From positions 62,001 to 126,000 of the forward strand of contig NZ_JBOCEG010000006.1 of NCBI RefSeq assembly GCF_050586465.1: a stretch of DNA of 64,000 bases. Direction: 5' to 3'. Source of the stretch: CAJXYS01 sp913063035. Lineage in GTDB: Bacteria > Pseudomonadota > Alphaproteobacteria > Rhodobacterales > Rhodobacteraceae. The position numbers and the translations under genes were made by a program. The notes beneath the pieces are model-generated. The model was not told the DNA's origin. It saw only the letters and a program-made list of their open reading frames with translations, and searched no databases. Shown in pieces: positions 1-8,206 of this stretch (its first letter is position 1; each line of letters begins with the position of its first letter).

Positions 1-241
1 ACGGCACGTCCGCCCCGCCCATGTCGCGCCGGAGTAGCCCCTGCGCCAGAAGGCGTTGCTGCACCCCCGCGTAATACCGGGCCAGCCGCAGGCTTTCCTC
101 GGACGGTTGCGCCGCGTCCGGGCGGGGTTCGGGGGCGGGCGAGTCCATCGGCGCGATGGGGGCGCAACTGGCCAGGGCGGCCAGCAGGGCGCCGGTCGCG
201 AGAAGCCCGCGAAGCCCCGGGAACACGGACCGATCAGCCAT
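1..241 (-). CDS. DUF2927-type lipoprotein, N-terminal part (cut by window edge)
   Basis: Reading the minus strand from an ATG at 241 gives a signal-peptide-like start with a hydrophobic stretch and a lipobox-like LASC near residue 26. This is followed by a Pro-rich linker and the stretch YYAGVQQRLLAQGLLRRD. That stretch resembles the start of the DUF2927 proteins that often accompany TelA in Rhodobacterales (from memory of the family). The frame stays open to base 1, so the C-terminal part is missing. The start overlaps the end of the upstream telA gene by 8 bases, so the two are probably translationally coupled. The function of DUF2927 is unknown; an envelope role is inferred from the lipoprotein signal and the neighbours. 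Confidence 0.7.
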   Translation of the reverse strand, partial: MADRSVFPGLRGLLATGALLAALASCAPIAPMDSPAPEPRPDAAQPSEESLRLARYYAGVQQRLLAQGLLRRDMGGADVP

Positions 242-1403
242 CGGCAGGCCCGTCTCCGTCATCGGTGACGGCCGGCCGCGCGGCGCGGGCGGCGGCGAGG
301 GTGTCGCGCAGCTCGCTTTCCATCTTGGTGAGGTCTTCCTCTGCCGCGGCACGCTTGGCCTTGCCCTCGTCGGCGATGCGCAGGCTTTCCTCGATGGTCT
401 CGATCAGGTCCGTGTTGGCCTTGCGGATCGCGTCGATGTCGAACACGCCGCGTTCCATCTCGCGGCGGATCCGCGCGTTGGCGTCCTTCAGGTTGGCCGC
501 GTTCGCGGTCAGAAGCTCGTTCGTCAGGTCCGATGCCTCGCTGACGGCCTGCGCGGCCTCGGACGAGCGCTGGATCGTCACGGCCTGGGCAAGCTGCGTT
601 TCCCAGAGCGGCACGGTATTGACCATCGTGGAATTGATCTTGGTCACCAGCGACTTGTCGTTTTCCTGCACCAGCCGGATCGAGGGCAGGGACTGCATCG
701 TCACCTGCCGGGTGAGTTTCAGGTCGTGGACGCGGCGTTCGAGATCGTCGCGGGCCGCGCGCAGGTCGCGCAGTTCCTGCGCCTTCATGACCTGCTCGGA
801 CTCGGTCGCCGCTTCGACCGCGCGTTCGCGTTCCGGAATTTCGGTCTCGTCGAGGTCCTTCAGCTTTGCCTCGCCCGCGGCGATATAGAGCGCCAGCTCA
901 TCGTAGAAATCGAGCGTCTTCTCGTAGAGCTTGTCGAGCGACTTGATGTCCTTGAGAAGCCGGTGCTCGTGCTTCAGCAGGTTGTCGGTGATCCGGTCGA
1001 TCTGGCCCTGCACCTCTTCGTAGCGGGCCGCGAACTTGGCGGCGGGGGCGACCCGGCCAGTCAGCCATTCCCACCAGGACCGGTTGCGGCGCATGTCCAG
1101 TTCGGACACCGAGAAGCCCCGGATCGTCGTGACCATGTCGCGCAGGCTGTCGCCGGCCGGACCCACGTCCTTGTTCCGGACATCGGCCAGCATCTTCTGG
1201 CTGATCGCCTGCAACTCGGTCTGGGCGCGACTGCCGAAGGCGATGATCGAATTGGTGTCGCCCATGTCGATCTCGTCCATGCGCGCGGCGACCGCCTCGG
1301 TGGCGGGGCGCGCATCGGGCGCGGGTTCGGGCAGGACAAAGGCGTTCAGCTTCTCGACTTCCTCGAGATCGGCCTTCGCCCGGTCACGTGTGCTGTCGGA
1401 CAT
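234..1403 (-). CDS. TelA/KlaA-family toxic anion resistance protein
   Basis: The 389-residue product matches the length and character of the TelA (toxic anion resistance) family. It is a soluble, highly charged, mostly helical protein rich in predicted coiled coil, with the family-like segments DMVTTIRGFSVSEL (near 90) and RNRSWWEWLTG (near 107). Plasmid-borne members are linked to tellurite resistance, but chromosomal copies usually have no proven role. The start at 1403 is preceded by a GAGGGAAAG ribosome binding site. It lies 13 bases after the XpaC gene and overlaps the DUF2927 gene by 8 bases, so it belongs to a minus-strand operon. TelA with XpaC is a common pair in bacteria, which supports the call. 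Confidence 0.88.
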   Translation of the reverse strand: MSDSTRDRAKADLEEVEKLNAFVLPEPAPDARPATEAVAARMDEIDMGDTNSIIAFGSRAQTELQAISQKMLADVRNKDVGPAGDSLRDMVTTIRGFSVSELDMRRNRSWWEWLTGRVAPAAKFAARYEEVQGQIDRITDNLLKHEHRLLKDIKSLDKLYEKTLDFYDELALYIAAGEAKLKDLDETEIPERERAVEAATESEQVMKAQELRDLRAARDDLERRVHDLKLTRQVTMQSLPSIRLVQENDKSLVTKINSTMVNTVPLWETQLAQAVTIQRSSEAAQAVSEASDLTNELLTANAANLKDANARIRREMERGVFDIDAIRKANTDLIETIEESLRIADEGKAKRAAAEEDLTKMESELRDTLAAARAARPAVTDDGDGPADG

Positions 1404-1416
1404 AACTCTTTCCCTC

Positions 1417-2298
1417 TCAATCTGGGTGCACGCCTTCGCGTTCCAGCCGCTCGCGCAGGACCTCGATCTCGACGTCGAGATCGGTGCGGTTGTCCAGCAG
1501 CAGCGACCGGTGGCGCGCTTCGAAATTCTTTTCCAGGTCGCTCAGGAGCGCCTCGTAATCTGCCCGCGCCTGCGGGTCCCGTGTCTTGGCATATATATCG
1601 GCGAATTTGGTCGTCGCGTCACGTGCGCCGATCAGGTAGACGCCGAGATAGCGGCGGGCCGCCGGCAGGTCGCGGGGATCTTCCTCGACGGTGCGGAACA
1701 TGTCGCGCGCCACGGCCTGGAAACGCGAGAGCCGCGATTCAAGCCGCCGGTCGCCCAGCTGCCGGATCGCCTTCGTCATCGCGCCGAGATGGGTCTCGGC
1801 CTCTTCGACGGCGCGGGCGACGCGCTGGGTGGCGATGGTATCGGCGCCCGCGCCCTTGTCGCGCAGGGGATCGATCCCGAAGGCGAAGAGGTGGAGCACC
1901 GCGCCCATCGCGGCGAAGATCACGGCCTCCAGCGGGCCGTAGCCCGCGATCCCGGCCAGGCCGAGCCCCATGCCCATCAGCGCGGCGCCGAAGATCTTGC
2001 GGGGCAGGGCCGGGCGGCGGGCGACGCGGCGGGCGTCAAAGGCCTCTTCGGCGCGAAGCCCTTCGCGCGTCATCCAGGCCGCCCCGATGATGAGCCCAAA
2101 GGCCAGGAAATACTGGACCATGACGATCGGCTCGGCCCGGAAGCCCTTCCAGATCAGCGGCAGGGGGGCCAGGAACAGCAGGTTGACCCGCATGCCTGCG
2201 CGGCTCGGCCGCAGTCCCGCAAGCGGTGACCGGTTCCCGGTCGCCGATCCGCGCGGATCGCCGCCTGGGCTGTATTTGCCGCCGTAGCGCTCGGCCAT
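1417..2298 (-). CDS. XpaC-family (5-bromo-4-chloroindolyl phosphate hydrolysis) membrane protein
   Basis: The 293-residue protein has a charged N-terminus, then about four hydrophobic membrane segments between roughly residues 38 and 145 (for example MVQYFLAFGLIIGAAW). A long helical cytosolic C-terminal half follows, containing RFQAVARDMFRTVEEDP and many charged residues. This layout fits the XpaC family, which was named after a Bacillus activity but has no established biochemistry. It is separated from the upstream 2-TM gene by one base and from telA by 13 bases. I infer that XpaC and TelA act together at the membrane. Confidence is good for the family and low for any activity. Confidence 0.8.
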   Translation of the reverse strand: MAERYGGKYSPGGDPRGSATGNRSPLAGLRPSRAGMRVNLLFLAPLPLIWKGFRAEPIVMVQYFLAFGLIIGAAWMTREGLRAEEAFDARRVARRPALPRKIFGAALMGMGLGLAGIAGYGPLEAVIFAAMGAVLHLFAFGIDPLRDKGAGADTIATQRVARAVEEAETHLGAMTKAIRQLGDRRLESRLSRFQAVARDMFRTVEEDPRDLPAARRYLGVYLIGARDATTKFADIYAKTRDPQARADYEALLSDLEKNFEARHRSLLLDNRTDLDVEIEVLRERLEREGVHPD

Positions 2299-2299
2299 C

Positions 2300-2506
2300 T
2301 CAGACCCCTGCGGCGTTGAACGCCACGTAGAGGATCAGCGCCAGCAGGAGCGCATAGGCCAGTTTCGGCAAGAAGCTGTTCTCGGCCATGTCGTCTTCCT
2401 CTCCGCCTGCGCCACGCCGTGCTATGGCGCGGAGCCCAAGCGCGACCACGGTCACCGCGCCCAGCACGAGGGCGACGAAGACAACTGCAAGGACCAGTCG
2501 CGCCAT
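2300..2506 (-). CDS. Small two-TM membrane protein of the TelA/XpaC operon
   Basis: This 68-residue product has two hydrophobic segments, LVLAVVFVALVLGAVTVVAL near the N-terminus and LAYALLLALILYVAF near the C-terminus. A short acidic loop (GGEEDD) lies between them. I do not recognise a named family. It is the first gene of the minus-strand operon that continues into XpaC one base downstream, so it is probably expressed with TelA and may be a partner or anchor for these proteins. The ATG at 2506 is the only reasonable start. Confidence 0.65.
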   Translation of the reverse strand: MARLVLAVVFVALVLGAVTVVALGLRAIARRGAGGEEDDMAENSFLPKLAYALLLALILYVAFNAAGV

Positions 2507-2598
2507 CCCAAGCCCCGTTTCGCGTTACCTGTCCGAGCATAGTGCAGTTGCGGCATAGGGGCCAGCGGCCATGTAGCGCGGCGGACCAGCCTGCGCGA

Positions 2599-3384
2599 TC
2601 ACTTCTTGCGGCGCCGGGCCGGTGACCTGCCGGGTTTCGCGGCCTGCGCGGGGGGGGCGAGCCCGAGTTGGTCGCGCACCACGCGCGGGCGGACCTCCTC
2701 GACCTCGCCCGGTTTCAGCCCTTCGAGCCGGAACGGACCGTAGGACAGGCGCAGCAGGCGGTTCACGGTCAGGCCGATCGCCTCCATGGCGCGGCGAATC
2801 TCGCGGTTCTTGCCTTCGCGCAGGCCCACGGTCAGCCAGGCGTTGGCGCCCTGCTGGCGATCGAGCGTGACCGTCATCGGCTGGAAGCGCTCGCCATCGG
2901 CGGTGATCCCCTTGCGCAGCGGCTCCAGCATCTGCTCGCTCGGGCTGCCCTTGACGCGCACGCGGTACTTGCGCAGCCAGCCGGTCGCGGGCAGTTCCAG
3001 CCGGCGCTTGACCTCGCCGTCATTGGTGAGCAGCAACAGTCCCTCAGAATTGAGGTCCAGCCGCCCGATGCTCATCACGCGGGGCAGTTCCGCGGGCAGC
3101 TTGTCGAAAATCGTCGCCCGGCCTTTCTCGTCGCGGGTCGTGGTGACCAGACCTGTCGGCTTGTAATAACGCCAGAGCCGGGGCGGCTCCGGTTCGCCGA
3201 TCTCCTTGCCGTCCACCGTGATGCGGTCGGCAGGCGTCACGTTCAGCGCGGGGCTGTCGATGCGCTTGCCGTTCACGGTGACGCGGCCGGCCGCGATGAT
3301 CTCCTCGGCGCCGCGACGCGAGGCCACGCCGGCCCGTGCCAGGACCTTGGCGATGCGCTCGCCTGTCTTTCCGGTTTCGCTCAT
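2599..3384 (-). CDS. rluB: Ribosomal large subunit pseudouridine synthase, RluB/RsuA family
   Basis: The 261-residue protein begins with an S4 RNA-binding domain (about residues 8-55, with VLARAGVASRRGAEEII). The RsuA-family catalytic domain follows, and the motif GRLDLNSEGLLLLTNDG near residue 107 carries the catalytic aspartate. NREIRRAMEAIG near residue 190 is the usual second family motif. The tail is basic (KPGRSPARRRKK). Members convert a uridine of 23S or 16S rRNA to pseudouridine. RluB, acting near the peptidyl-transferase centre, is the usual assignment for this subfamily, though RluE/RluF-type specificity cannot be excluded. It is divergent from tadA with an 82-base gap that must hold both promoters. 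Confidence 0.85.
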   Translation of the reverse strand: MSETGKTGERIAKVLARAGVASRRGAEEIIAAGRVTVNGKRIDSPALNVTPADRITVDGKEIGEPEPPRLWRYYKPTGLVTTTRDEKGRATIFDKLPAELPRVMSIGRLDLNSEGLLLLTNDGEVKRRLELPATGWLRKYRVRVKGSPSEQMLEPLRKGITADGERFQPMTVTLDRQQGANAWLTVGLREGKNREIRRAMEAIGLTVNRLLRLSYGPFRLEGLKPGEVEEVRPRVVRDQLGLAPPAQAAKPGRSPARRRKK

Positions 3385-3466
3385 GCGCCCGCTCTATCGC
3401 GGTGCGGCGGGGAACCCAAGCGAAACATCGCTTGCAGCGGCGCGGAGGAGGGGGCATCACGGTTTC

Positions 3467-3925
3467 ATGAGCCCGTTCCGGTCGCATATGGAGGCCGCGC
3501 TCGCCGAGGCCCGCGCGGCCGGGGACCGCGGCGAGGTGCCGGTCGGCGCGGTGATCGTCTCGCCCGAGGGGGGGATCGTCGCCCGCGCCGGCAATCGCAC
3601 GCGCGAGCTGGCCGATCCGACGGCCCATGCCGAGATTCTCGCCATCCGCGCGGCCTGCGCCGCGCTGGGCTCGGAACGGCTGACCGGGCATGATTTGCAC
3701 GTGACGCTCGAACCCTGCCCGATGTGCGCGGCCGCGATCGGATTTGCCCGGATCGGGCGGCTTTACTACGGCGCATCCGACCCTAAGTCGGGCGGTGTGG
3801 CGCAGGGACCGCGGATCTTTGCCCACCCGCAATGTCACCACGCGCCCGAAGTCTATGACGGGATCGCGGCGGCGGAGGCGGAACGGCTGCTGACCTCTTT
3901 CTTCGCGGATCTCAGAGACCGGTGA
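3467..3925 (+). CDS. tadA: tRNA-specific adenosine deaminase TadA
   Basis: The 152-residue product is a cytidine/deoxycytidylate deaminase-fold zinc enzyme that converts A34 to inosine in tRNA-Arg(ACG). The zinc and catalytic residues are visible: H54 and E56 in HAEI, and C84/C87 in PCPMC. YYGASDPKSGGV follows as in TadA. The ATG at 3467 gives the normal family length; the frame is open further upstream, but that part has no family resemblance. The gene shares a GTGA overlap (3922-3925) with the downstream membrane protein, so the two are probably co-translated. Confidence 0.92.
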   Translation: MSPFRSHMEAALAEARAAGDRGEVPVGAVIVSPEGGIVARAGNRTRELADPTAHAEILAIRAACAALGSERLTGHDLHVTLEPCPMCAAAIGFARIGRLYYGASDPKSGGVAQGPRIFAHPQCHHAPEVYDGIAAAEAERLLTSFFADLRDR

Positions 3926-4590
3926 CCTGGACGCGCTACATCGACGGTTATTGCGAGCGGCTGGAGCCCGGGCTCTGGGCCGAGCCGGTCAACGCGGTCA
4001 CCAACCTCGCCTTCCTGGTCGCCGCCGTCGTGGCCTGGACCCGACCCGGCATGGCGTCGCTGCCGCTGGCGCGGGCGCTGGCGGCGGTGCTGTTCCTGAT
4101 CGGGATCGGGTCGGGGCTGTTCCACACCGTCGCGCAGGCCTGGTCGGCGATGGCGGACGTGCTGCCGATCCTGGGCTTCATCCTGATCTACATCTATGCC
4201 GCCAATCGCCATTACCTGGGCCTGCCGGGGTGGCAATCCGGGGTGGGCGTGGTGCTGTTCTTCCCCTACGCCGCCGCCGTCGGCTATGCCATCGGCGCGC
4301 TGCTGCCGCCTGCGGTGGCGGGGTCGTCGGCCTATATCTCGGTCTGGCTGCTGATCGCGCTTTACGGTGTCTTCCTGTTGCGCCCGCTGCCCGACGTCGG
4401 GCGCGGCCTGCTGATCGGGGCGGTGATCCTTGGCCTGTCGATCACGGCGCGGATCCTCGACGTTCCGCTCTGCGGGGCCTGGCCGCTGGGCACGCATTTC
4501 CTCTGGCATATCCTGAACGCGGTGATGCTGGCCTGGATGATCGAGGTCTACCGCCGCCACAGGCTTGCAGAGGGCAGGACCGGGCGCTAA
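3922..4590 (+). CDS. Ceramidase-like (alkaline ceramidase/CREST superfamily) membrane protein
   Basis: The 222-residue protein is almost entirely hydrophobic, with about seven predicted membrane segments. The conserved polar residues of the alkaline ceramidase (PF05875) and CREST hydrolase superfamilies appear in place. GSGLFHTVAQAWSAMADVLP near residue 62 supplies Ser, His and Asp, and HFLWHILNA near residue 192 supplies the paired histidines expected to bind zinc. Bacterial members are thought to be membrane amide hydrolases of lipid substrates, but their substrates are not known. It starts with GTG at 3922, overlapping the tadA stop by 4 bases. The link to tadA is probably only transcriptional. 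Confidence 0.78.
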   Translation: MTWTRYIDGYCERLEPGLWAEPVNAVTNLAFLVAAVVAWTRPGMASLPLARALAAVLFLIGIGSGLFHTVAQAWSAMADVLPILGFILIYIYAANRHYLGLPGWQSGVGVVLFFPYAAAVGYAIGALLPPAVAGSSAYISVWLLIALYGVFLLRPLPDVGRGLLIGAVILGLSITARILDVPLCGAWPLGTHFLWHILNAVMLAWMIEVYRRHRLAEGRTGR

Positions 4591-4625
4591 ACGGGGCGCG
4601 AACCGCAGATCAGGACGAACGCCCC

Positions 4626-4913
4626 ATGTCGATCGACACAGAGACCGCCCGCCGGGTCGCCAAGCTCGCCCGGATCGAGGTCGCAGACGGCGATCTGCCG
4701 ACCCTCGCCGACGAACTCTCGCGCATTCTAACCTTCATGGAACAGCTCAACGAGGTGGATATCGAGGGCATCGAGCCGATGACATCGGTCACGCCGATGC
4801 GCCTGAAGCGCCGCGAGGACGTGGTGACCGACGGCGGCTACCCCGAGAGAGTGCTCTCCAACGCGCCCGATGCGCGCGAGGGCTTTTTCGCGGTGCCCAA
4901 GGTGGTGGAGTGA
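4626..4913 (+). CDS. gatC: Aspartyl/glutamyl-tRNA(Asn/Gln) amidotransferase subunit C
   Basis: The 95-residue product starts MSIDTETARRVAKLARI and contains MEQLNEVDIEGIEPM, as in GatC proteins. GatC stabilises GatA on GatB in the amidotransferase that makes Gln-tRNA(Gln) or Asn-tRNA(Asn) from misacylated precursors. It lies 4 bases before gatA, the classical gatCA order. gatB is not in this window, which is common in Rhodobacterales where it is encoded elsewhere. The start at 4626 is set by the family N-terminus. Confidence 0.95.
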   Translation: MSIDTETARRVAKLARIEVADGDLPTLADELSRILTFMEQLNEVDIEGIEPMTSVTPMRLKRREDVVTDGGYPERVLSNAPDAREGFFAVPKVVE

Positions 4914-4917
4914 GGCG

Positions 4918-6405
4918 ATGAGCGACCTGACGAAACTGACCATCGCCGAGGCCCGCGACAAGCTGCGCAAACGCGAGGTGACCGCGGTCGAACTGGCCGA
5001 GGCCGCCGTCGCGGCCATCGACGGCGCCGACGCGCTGAATGCCTACGCCGCCAAGACGCCCGAGATCGCGATGGAGCGCGCGCAGGCGGCCGATGCCCGC
5101 CTGCAAGCGGGCGACGCGCCGGCCATGTGCGGGATCCCGGTCGGCATCAAGGACCTTTTCTGCACCAAGGGCGTGCAGAGCCAGGCGGCCTCGAAGATCC
5201 TCGACGGCTTCACGCCCGAATACGAGTCCACCGTGTCCCGGAACCTGCAGGACGCGGGTGCGGTGATGCTGGGCAAGCTCAACATGGACGAGTTCGCCAT
5301 GGGCTCGTCGAACGAGCACAGCGTCTACGGTCCCGTGGTCAACCCCTGGCGCCGGCAGGGTTCGGACGTCCGGCTCACACCGGGCGGCTCGTCGGGCGGC
5401 TCGGCCGCGGCGGTGGCGGCCGATCTCTGCCTCGCGGCGACCGGCACCGATACCGGCGGCTCGATCCGTCAGCCCGCGGCCTTTACCGGCACGGTCGGGC
5501 TCAAGCCCACATATGGCCGGTGTTCGCGGTGGGGCATCGTGGCCTTCGCCTCGTCGCTGGACCAGGCCGGCCCGATGACCAAAACGGTGCGCGACGCGGC
5601 GATCATGCTGGGCGCGATGGCCGGGCACGATCCGAAGGATTCGACCAGCGCCGATTTTCCGGTCCCGGATTTCGAGGCCGCGCTGACGGGCGATATCCGC
5701 GGCAAGACGGTCGGCCTGCCGAAGGAATACCGCCTCGAGGGCATGCCCGAAGAAATCGAGCGGCTCTGGGCCGAGGGCGCCGAGATGCTGCGCGACGCGG
5801 GCGCGAAGGTGGTGGACATCTCGCTGCCGCACACGAAATACGCGCTGCCGGCCTACTACGTGATCGCGCCGGCCGAGGCGTCGTCGAACCTCGCGCGCTA
5901 CGACGGCGTGCGCTACGGCTTCCGCGCCGCGCTCGAGAAGGGCGACGGCATCACCGAGATGTATGAACGCACGCGCGCGCAGGGCTTCGGCCACGAGGTG
6001 CAGCGCCGGGTGATGATCGGCACCTACGTGCTGTCTGCGGGGTTCTACGACGCCTATTACAACCGTGCCCGCAAGGTGCGCACGCTGATCAAGCGGGATT
6101 TCGACACCGTCTTCGACCAAGGCATCGACGCGATCCTGACGCCGTCGACCCCCTCGGCGGCGTTCGGCCTGGGCGAGGTGTCGGATGACGACCCGGTGCA
6201 GATGTATCTCAACGACGTCTTCACCGTGACGGTGAACCTTGCCGGCCTGCCGGGCATCTCTGTGCCGACCGGGCTCGACACGCAGGGGCTGCCGCTGGGT
6301 CTGCAACTGATCGGCCGGCCCTGGGGAGAGGACGATCTGCTGAATACTGCCTATGCGCTCGAACGGGCGGCGCAGTTTGTTTCCAAGCCCGGGAAATGGT
6401 GGTAA
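4918..6405 (+). CDS. gatA: Aspartyl/glutamyl-tRNA(Asn/Gln) amidotransferase subunit A
   Basis: The 495-residue enzyme is the glutaminase subunit of the GatCAB amidotransferase and carries the amidase-signature fold. The Ser-cisSer-Lys triad is visible as K78 (in PVGIKDLF), S158 (in GGSSGGS) and S182 (in TGGSIRQP). The C-terminal LPGISVPTG segment is also typical. The ATG at 4918 is preferred over an upstream in-frame ATG at 4870 because it follows gatC directly and gives the normal N-terminus. Ammonia made here travels through a tunnel to GatB. Confidence 0.96.
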   Translation: MSDLTKLTIAEARDKLRKREVTAVELAEAAVAAIDGADALNAYAAKTPEIAMERAQAADARLQAGDAPAMCGIPVGIKDLFCTKGVQSQAASKILDGFTPEYESTVSRNLQDAGAVMLGKLNMDEFAMGSSNEHSVYGPVVNPWRRQGSDVRLTPGGSSGGSAAAVAADLCLAATGTDTGGSIRQPAAFTGTVGLKPTYGRCSRWGIVAFASSLDQAGPMTKTVRDAAIMLGAMAGHDPKDSTSADFPVPDFEAALTGDIRGKTVGLPKEYRLEGMPEEIERLWAEGAEMLRDAGAKVVDISLPHTKYALPAYYVIAPAEASSNLARYDGVRYGFRAALEKGDGITEMYERTRAQGFGHEVQRRVMIGTYVLSAGFYDAYYNRARKVRTLIKRDFDTVFDQGIDAILTPSTPSAAFGLGEVSDDDPVQMYLNDVFTVTVNLAGLPGISVPTGLDTQGLPLGLQLIGRPWGEDDLLNTAYALERAAQFVSKPGKWW

Positions 6406-6445
6406 GACCACCCGGTCTGAACGGTTCCCAGCTCGAGGCGGAAAA

Positions 6446-7024
6446 ATGCGGCGGTTCCTTGCGTTAGGCGGTCTTGTGATCCTTGCGGCCTGTGCGCCGC
6501 GGGTGCCGGAGTCGGGCTTCTATGGCGCCACCCTGGACGAACGCGCCGCCCGCGACAGCGCGCTCCAGGGAACGGCCTCGACGGTTCCGCCCGCCGGGAC
6601 CGAAACCGTCGACGGGGGCGGCCCCGAGATCGACGTCAACAACCCCGGCATTTCGGATACCCAGGACTTCGAGGCCGTCAGCGCGCGGCAAACCATCGAA
6701 TCCGACGCGGAACGGCTGCAGGCCATGCGGCAGCAATATGAATTCGTCGAACCCCAGCCGCTGCCGGAACGCCGGAACCGGGTCAACATCGCCCAGTTCG
6801 CGCTGTCGACCACCCATTCCGTGGGCGACGAGGTGTATCGCCGGGGTCCCCTTGCAAACGTGACGGGGGGGCGGCGCTGCGGCCGCTTCAAGACGGCGAA
6901 CGACGCACAGATGGCGTTCCTCGAGTCCGGCGGCCCGGAACGCGACCGGCTCGGGCTCGACCCGGACGGCGACGGCTTCGCCTGTGACTGGTCGCCGGAA
7001 ATCTTCCGCCGGATGGCCAACTGA
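6446..7024 (+). CDS. Lipoprotein with C-terminal Excalibur-like calcium-binding motif
   Basis: The 192-residue protein starts with a lipoprotein signal peptide whose lipobox-like LAAC lies near residue 15. Its C-terminus ends in a cysteine-flanked acidic motif, GRRCGRF ... LDPDGDGFACDW. This resembles the Excalibur domain (DxDxDGxxC), predicted to bind calcium in cell-surface proteins. The middle is acidic, low in obvious structure and without a recognised domain. The ATG at 6446 gives the signal peptide; the frame is open upstream into gatA but lacks a signal there. Its role is unknown. It follows gatA by 40 bases and precedes the amidase by 11, so it may share a cell-wall theme with the latter. 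Confidence 0.72.
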   Translation: MRRFLALGGLVILAACAPRVPESGFYGATLDERAARDSALQGTASTVPPAGTETVDGGGPEIDVNNPGISDTQDFEAVSARQTIESDAERLQAMRQQYEFVEPQPLPERRNRVNIAQFALSTTHSVGDEVYRRGPLANVTGGRRCGRFKTANDAQMAFLESGGPERDRLGLDPDGDGFACDWSPEIFRRMAN

Positions 7025-7035
7025 GGCCGCGCGCG

Positions 7036-7743
7036 GTGCGGATGGCCGCGCATCCCTCGCCCAATCACGGGCCGCGCCGGGGCGGTGCGGTGCCGGACAT
7101 GGTCGTGATCCACTATACCGCGATGGAAACCGCCGAGGCGGCGCTCGCGCGGCTCTCGGACCCGGCGGCGGAGGTCTCGGCCCACTACTTGGTCGACGCG
7201 TCGGGCACGGTTTTCGAATTGGTCCCCGAGGACGCGCGCGCCTGGCATGCCGGGCGCGGCGCCTGGGGCGATGTCCGGGACGTGAATTCCCGCTCCATCG
7301 GGATCGAGCTTGCCAATCCGGGTCTGCTGGCGGCGTTGCCGCCCTTTCCCGCGCCGCAGATGACCGCGCTGGAGACCTTGCTGGCGGGGGTGCGCGCGCG
7401 CTGGGCGATCCCGCCCGAGCGGGTGATCGGGCATTCCGACATGGCCCCGGACCGCAAGGCAGATCCCGGCCCGAAATTCGACTGGCGCCGCCTGGCGCTC
7501 TCGGGGCACGGGATCTGGCCGGGCCGGCGCGACGCGGGTGGGCAGGGCTTTCGAACGCTGGCCGGGCGGGTGGGCTATGTCTTCCCCGAGAGCGCGGACC
7601 CCGAGGCCGACGTGCTCGCCGCGTTCCGCCTGCGTTTCCGGCCCCATGCGCGTGGACCGCTGGGCGATGACGACCTCGCCTGCCTCGCCGATCTCGCGGC
7701 GCGCTGGCCGGTTCGGCTTGACCGCGCCCCGGCCAATCCCTAA
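7036..7743 (+). CDS. AmpD-like N-acetylmuramoyl-L-alanine amidase
   Basis: The 235-residue protein is a zinc amidase of the Amidase_2 (PGRP/AmpD) family, which cleaves the muramoyl-L-alanine bond in peptidoglycan or its turnover products. Visible family motifs are VVIHYTAM near residue 23, AWHAGRGAWG near 69, GIELANPG near 88 and GHSDMAPDRKADPGPKFDW near 132. HY, WH and H...D..K supply the usual zinc ligands and catalytic residues. No signal peptide is seen, so a cytosolic AmpD-type recycling role is more likely than a secreted one. Translation may start at GTG 7036 or at ATG 7042. The rnpB gene begins only 10 bases after its stop. Confidence 0.87.
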   Translation: MRMAAHPSPNHGPRRGGAVPDMVVIHYTAMETAEAALARLSDPAAEVSAHYLVDASGTVFELVPEDARAWHAGRGAWGDVRDVNSRSIGIELANPGLLAALPPFPAPQMTALETLLAGVRARWAIPPERVIGHSDMAPDRKADPGPKFDWRRLALSGHGIWPGRRDAGGQGFRTLAGRVGYVFPESADPEADVLAAFRLRFRPHARGPLGDDDLACLADLAARWPVRLDRAPANP

Positions 7744-7752
7744 GTGCAAGCG

Positions 7753-8144
7753 GCGCGGATGGCCGGATGGCCGCGCCCCGGGCGACCGGGGCGAGGAAAG
7801 TCCGGACTCCATGGAGCGACGGTGCCGGGTAACGCCCGGCCGGGGAAACCCGAGGGAAAGCGCCACAGAAAACAGGTGGCCCCGGCCTAGGCCGGGGTGA
7901 CAGTGAAACGGTGGGGTAAGAGCCCACCGCGGGACTGGCAACAGGACCGGCACGGCAAGCCCCACCGGGAGCAATGCCGAATAGGGGTTCCGCGCCCCGG
8001 AGCGATCCGGGGCAGGCACGCTTCAGCCCAGGGACCCGGGTTGGCAGCTCGATCCCGGCGGCGACGCCGGGACCAGAGGAATGGTCATCCAGGGCCGTGC
8101 CACTGCGCGGCCTGGACAGAATCCGGCTTACAGGCCATCCGCGC
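7753..8144 (+). ncRNA. rnpB: RNase P RNA, bacterial class A
   Basis: The sequence has the conserved RNase P RNA core GAGGAAAGTCCGGACTCC at 7793-7810 and the late conserved ACAGAA element in GACAGAATCCGGCTTAC near 8115-8131. The ends were set by the P1 helix: GCGCGGATGGCC (7753-7764) pairs perfectly with GGCCATCCGCGC (8133-8144). The length of about 392 nt is normal for the alphaproteobacterial A-type RNA. It matures the 5' ends of tRNAs together with RnpA. Only 10 bases separate it from the amidase stop codon, so its promoter must lie inside that coding sequence or it is read through from it. Confidence 0.95.
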
Positions 8145-8206
8145 ATGTTCTATCCGTCATTCCCGTGTCATCCTCGCCTGCCAGAGGCGGGGATCGAACC
8201 GCCCCC

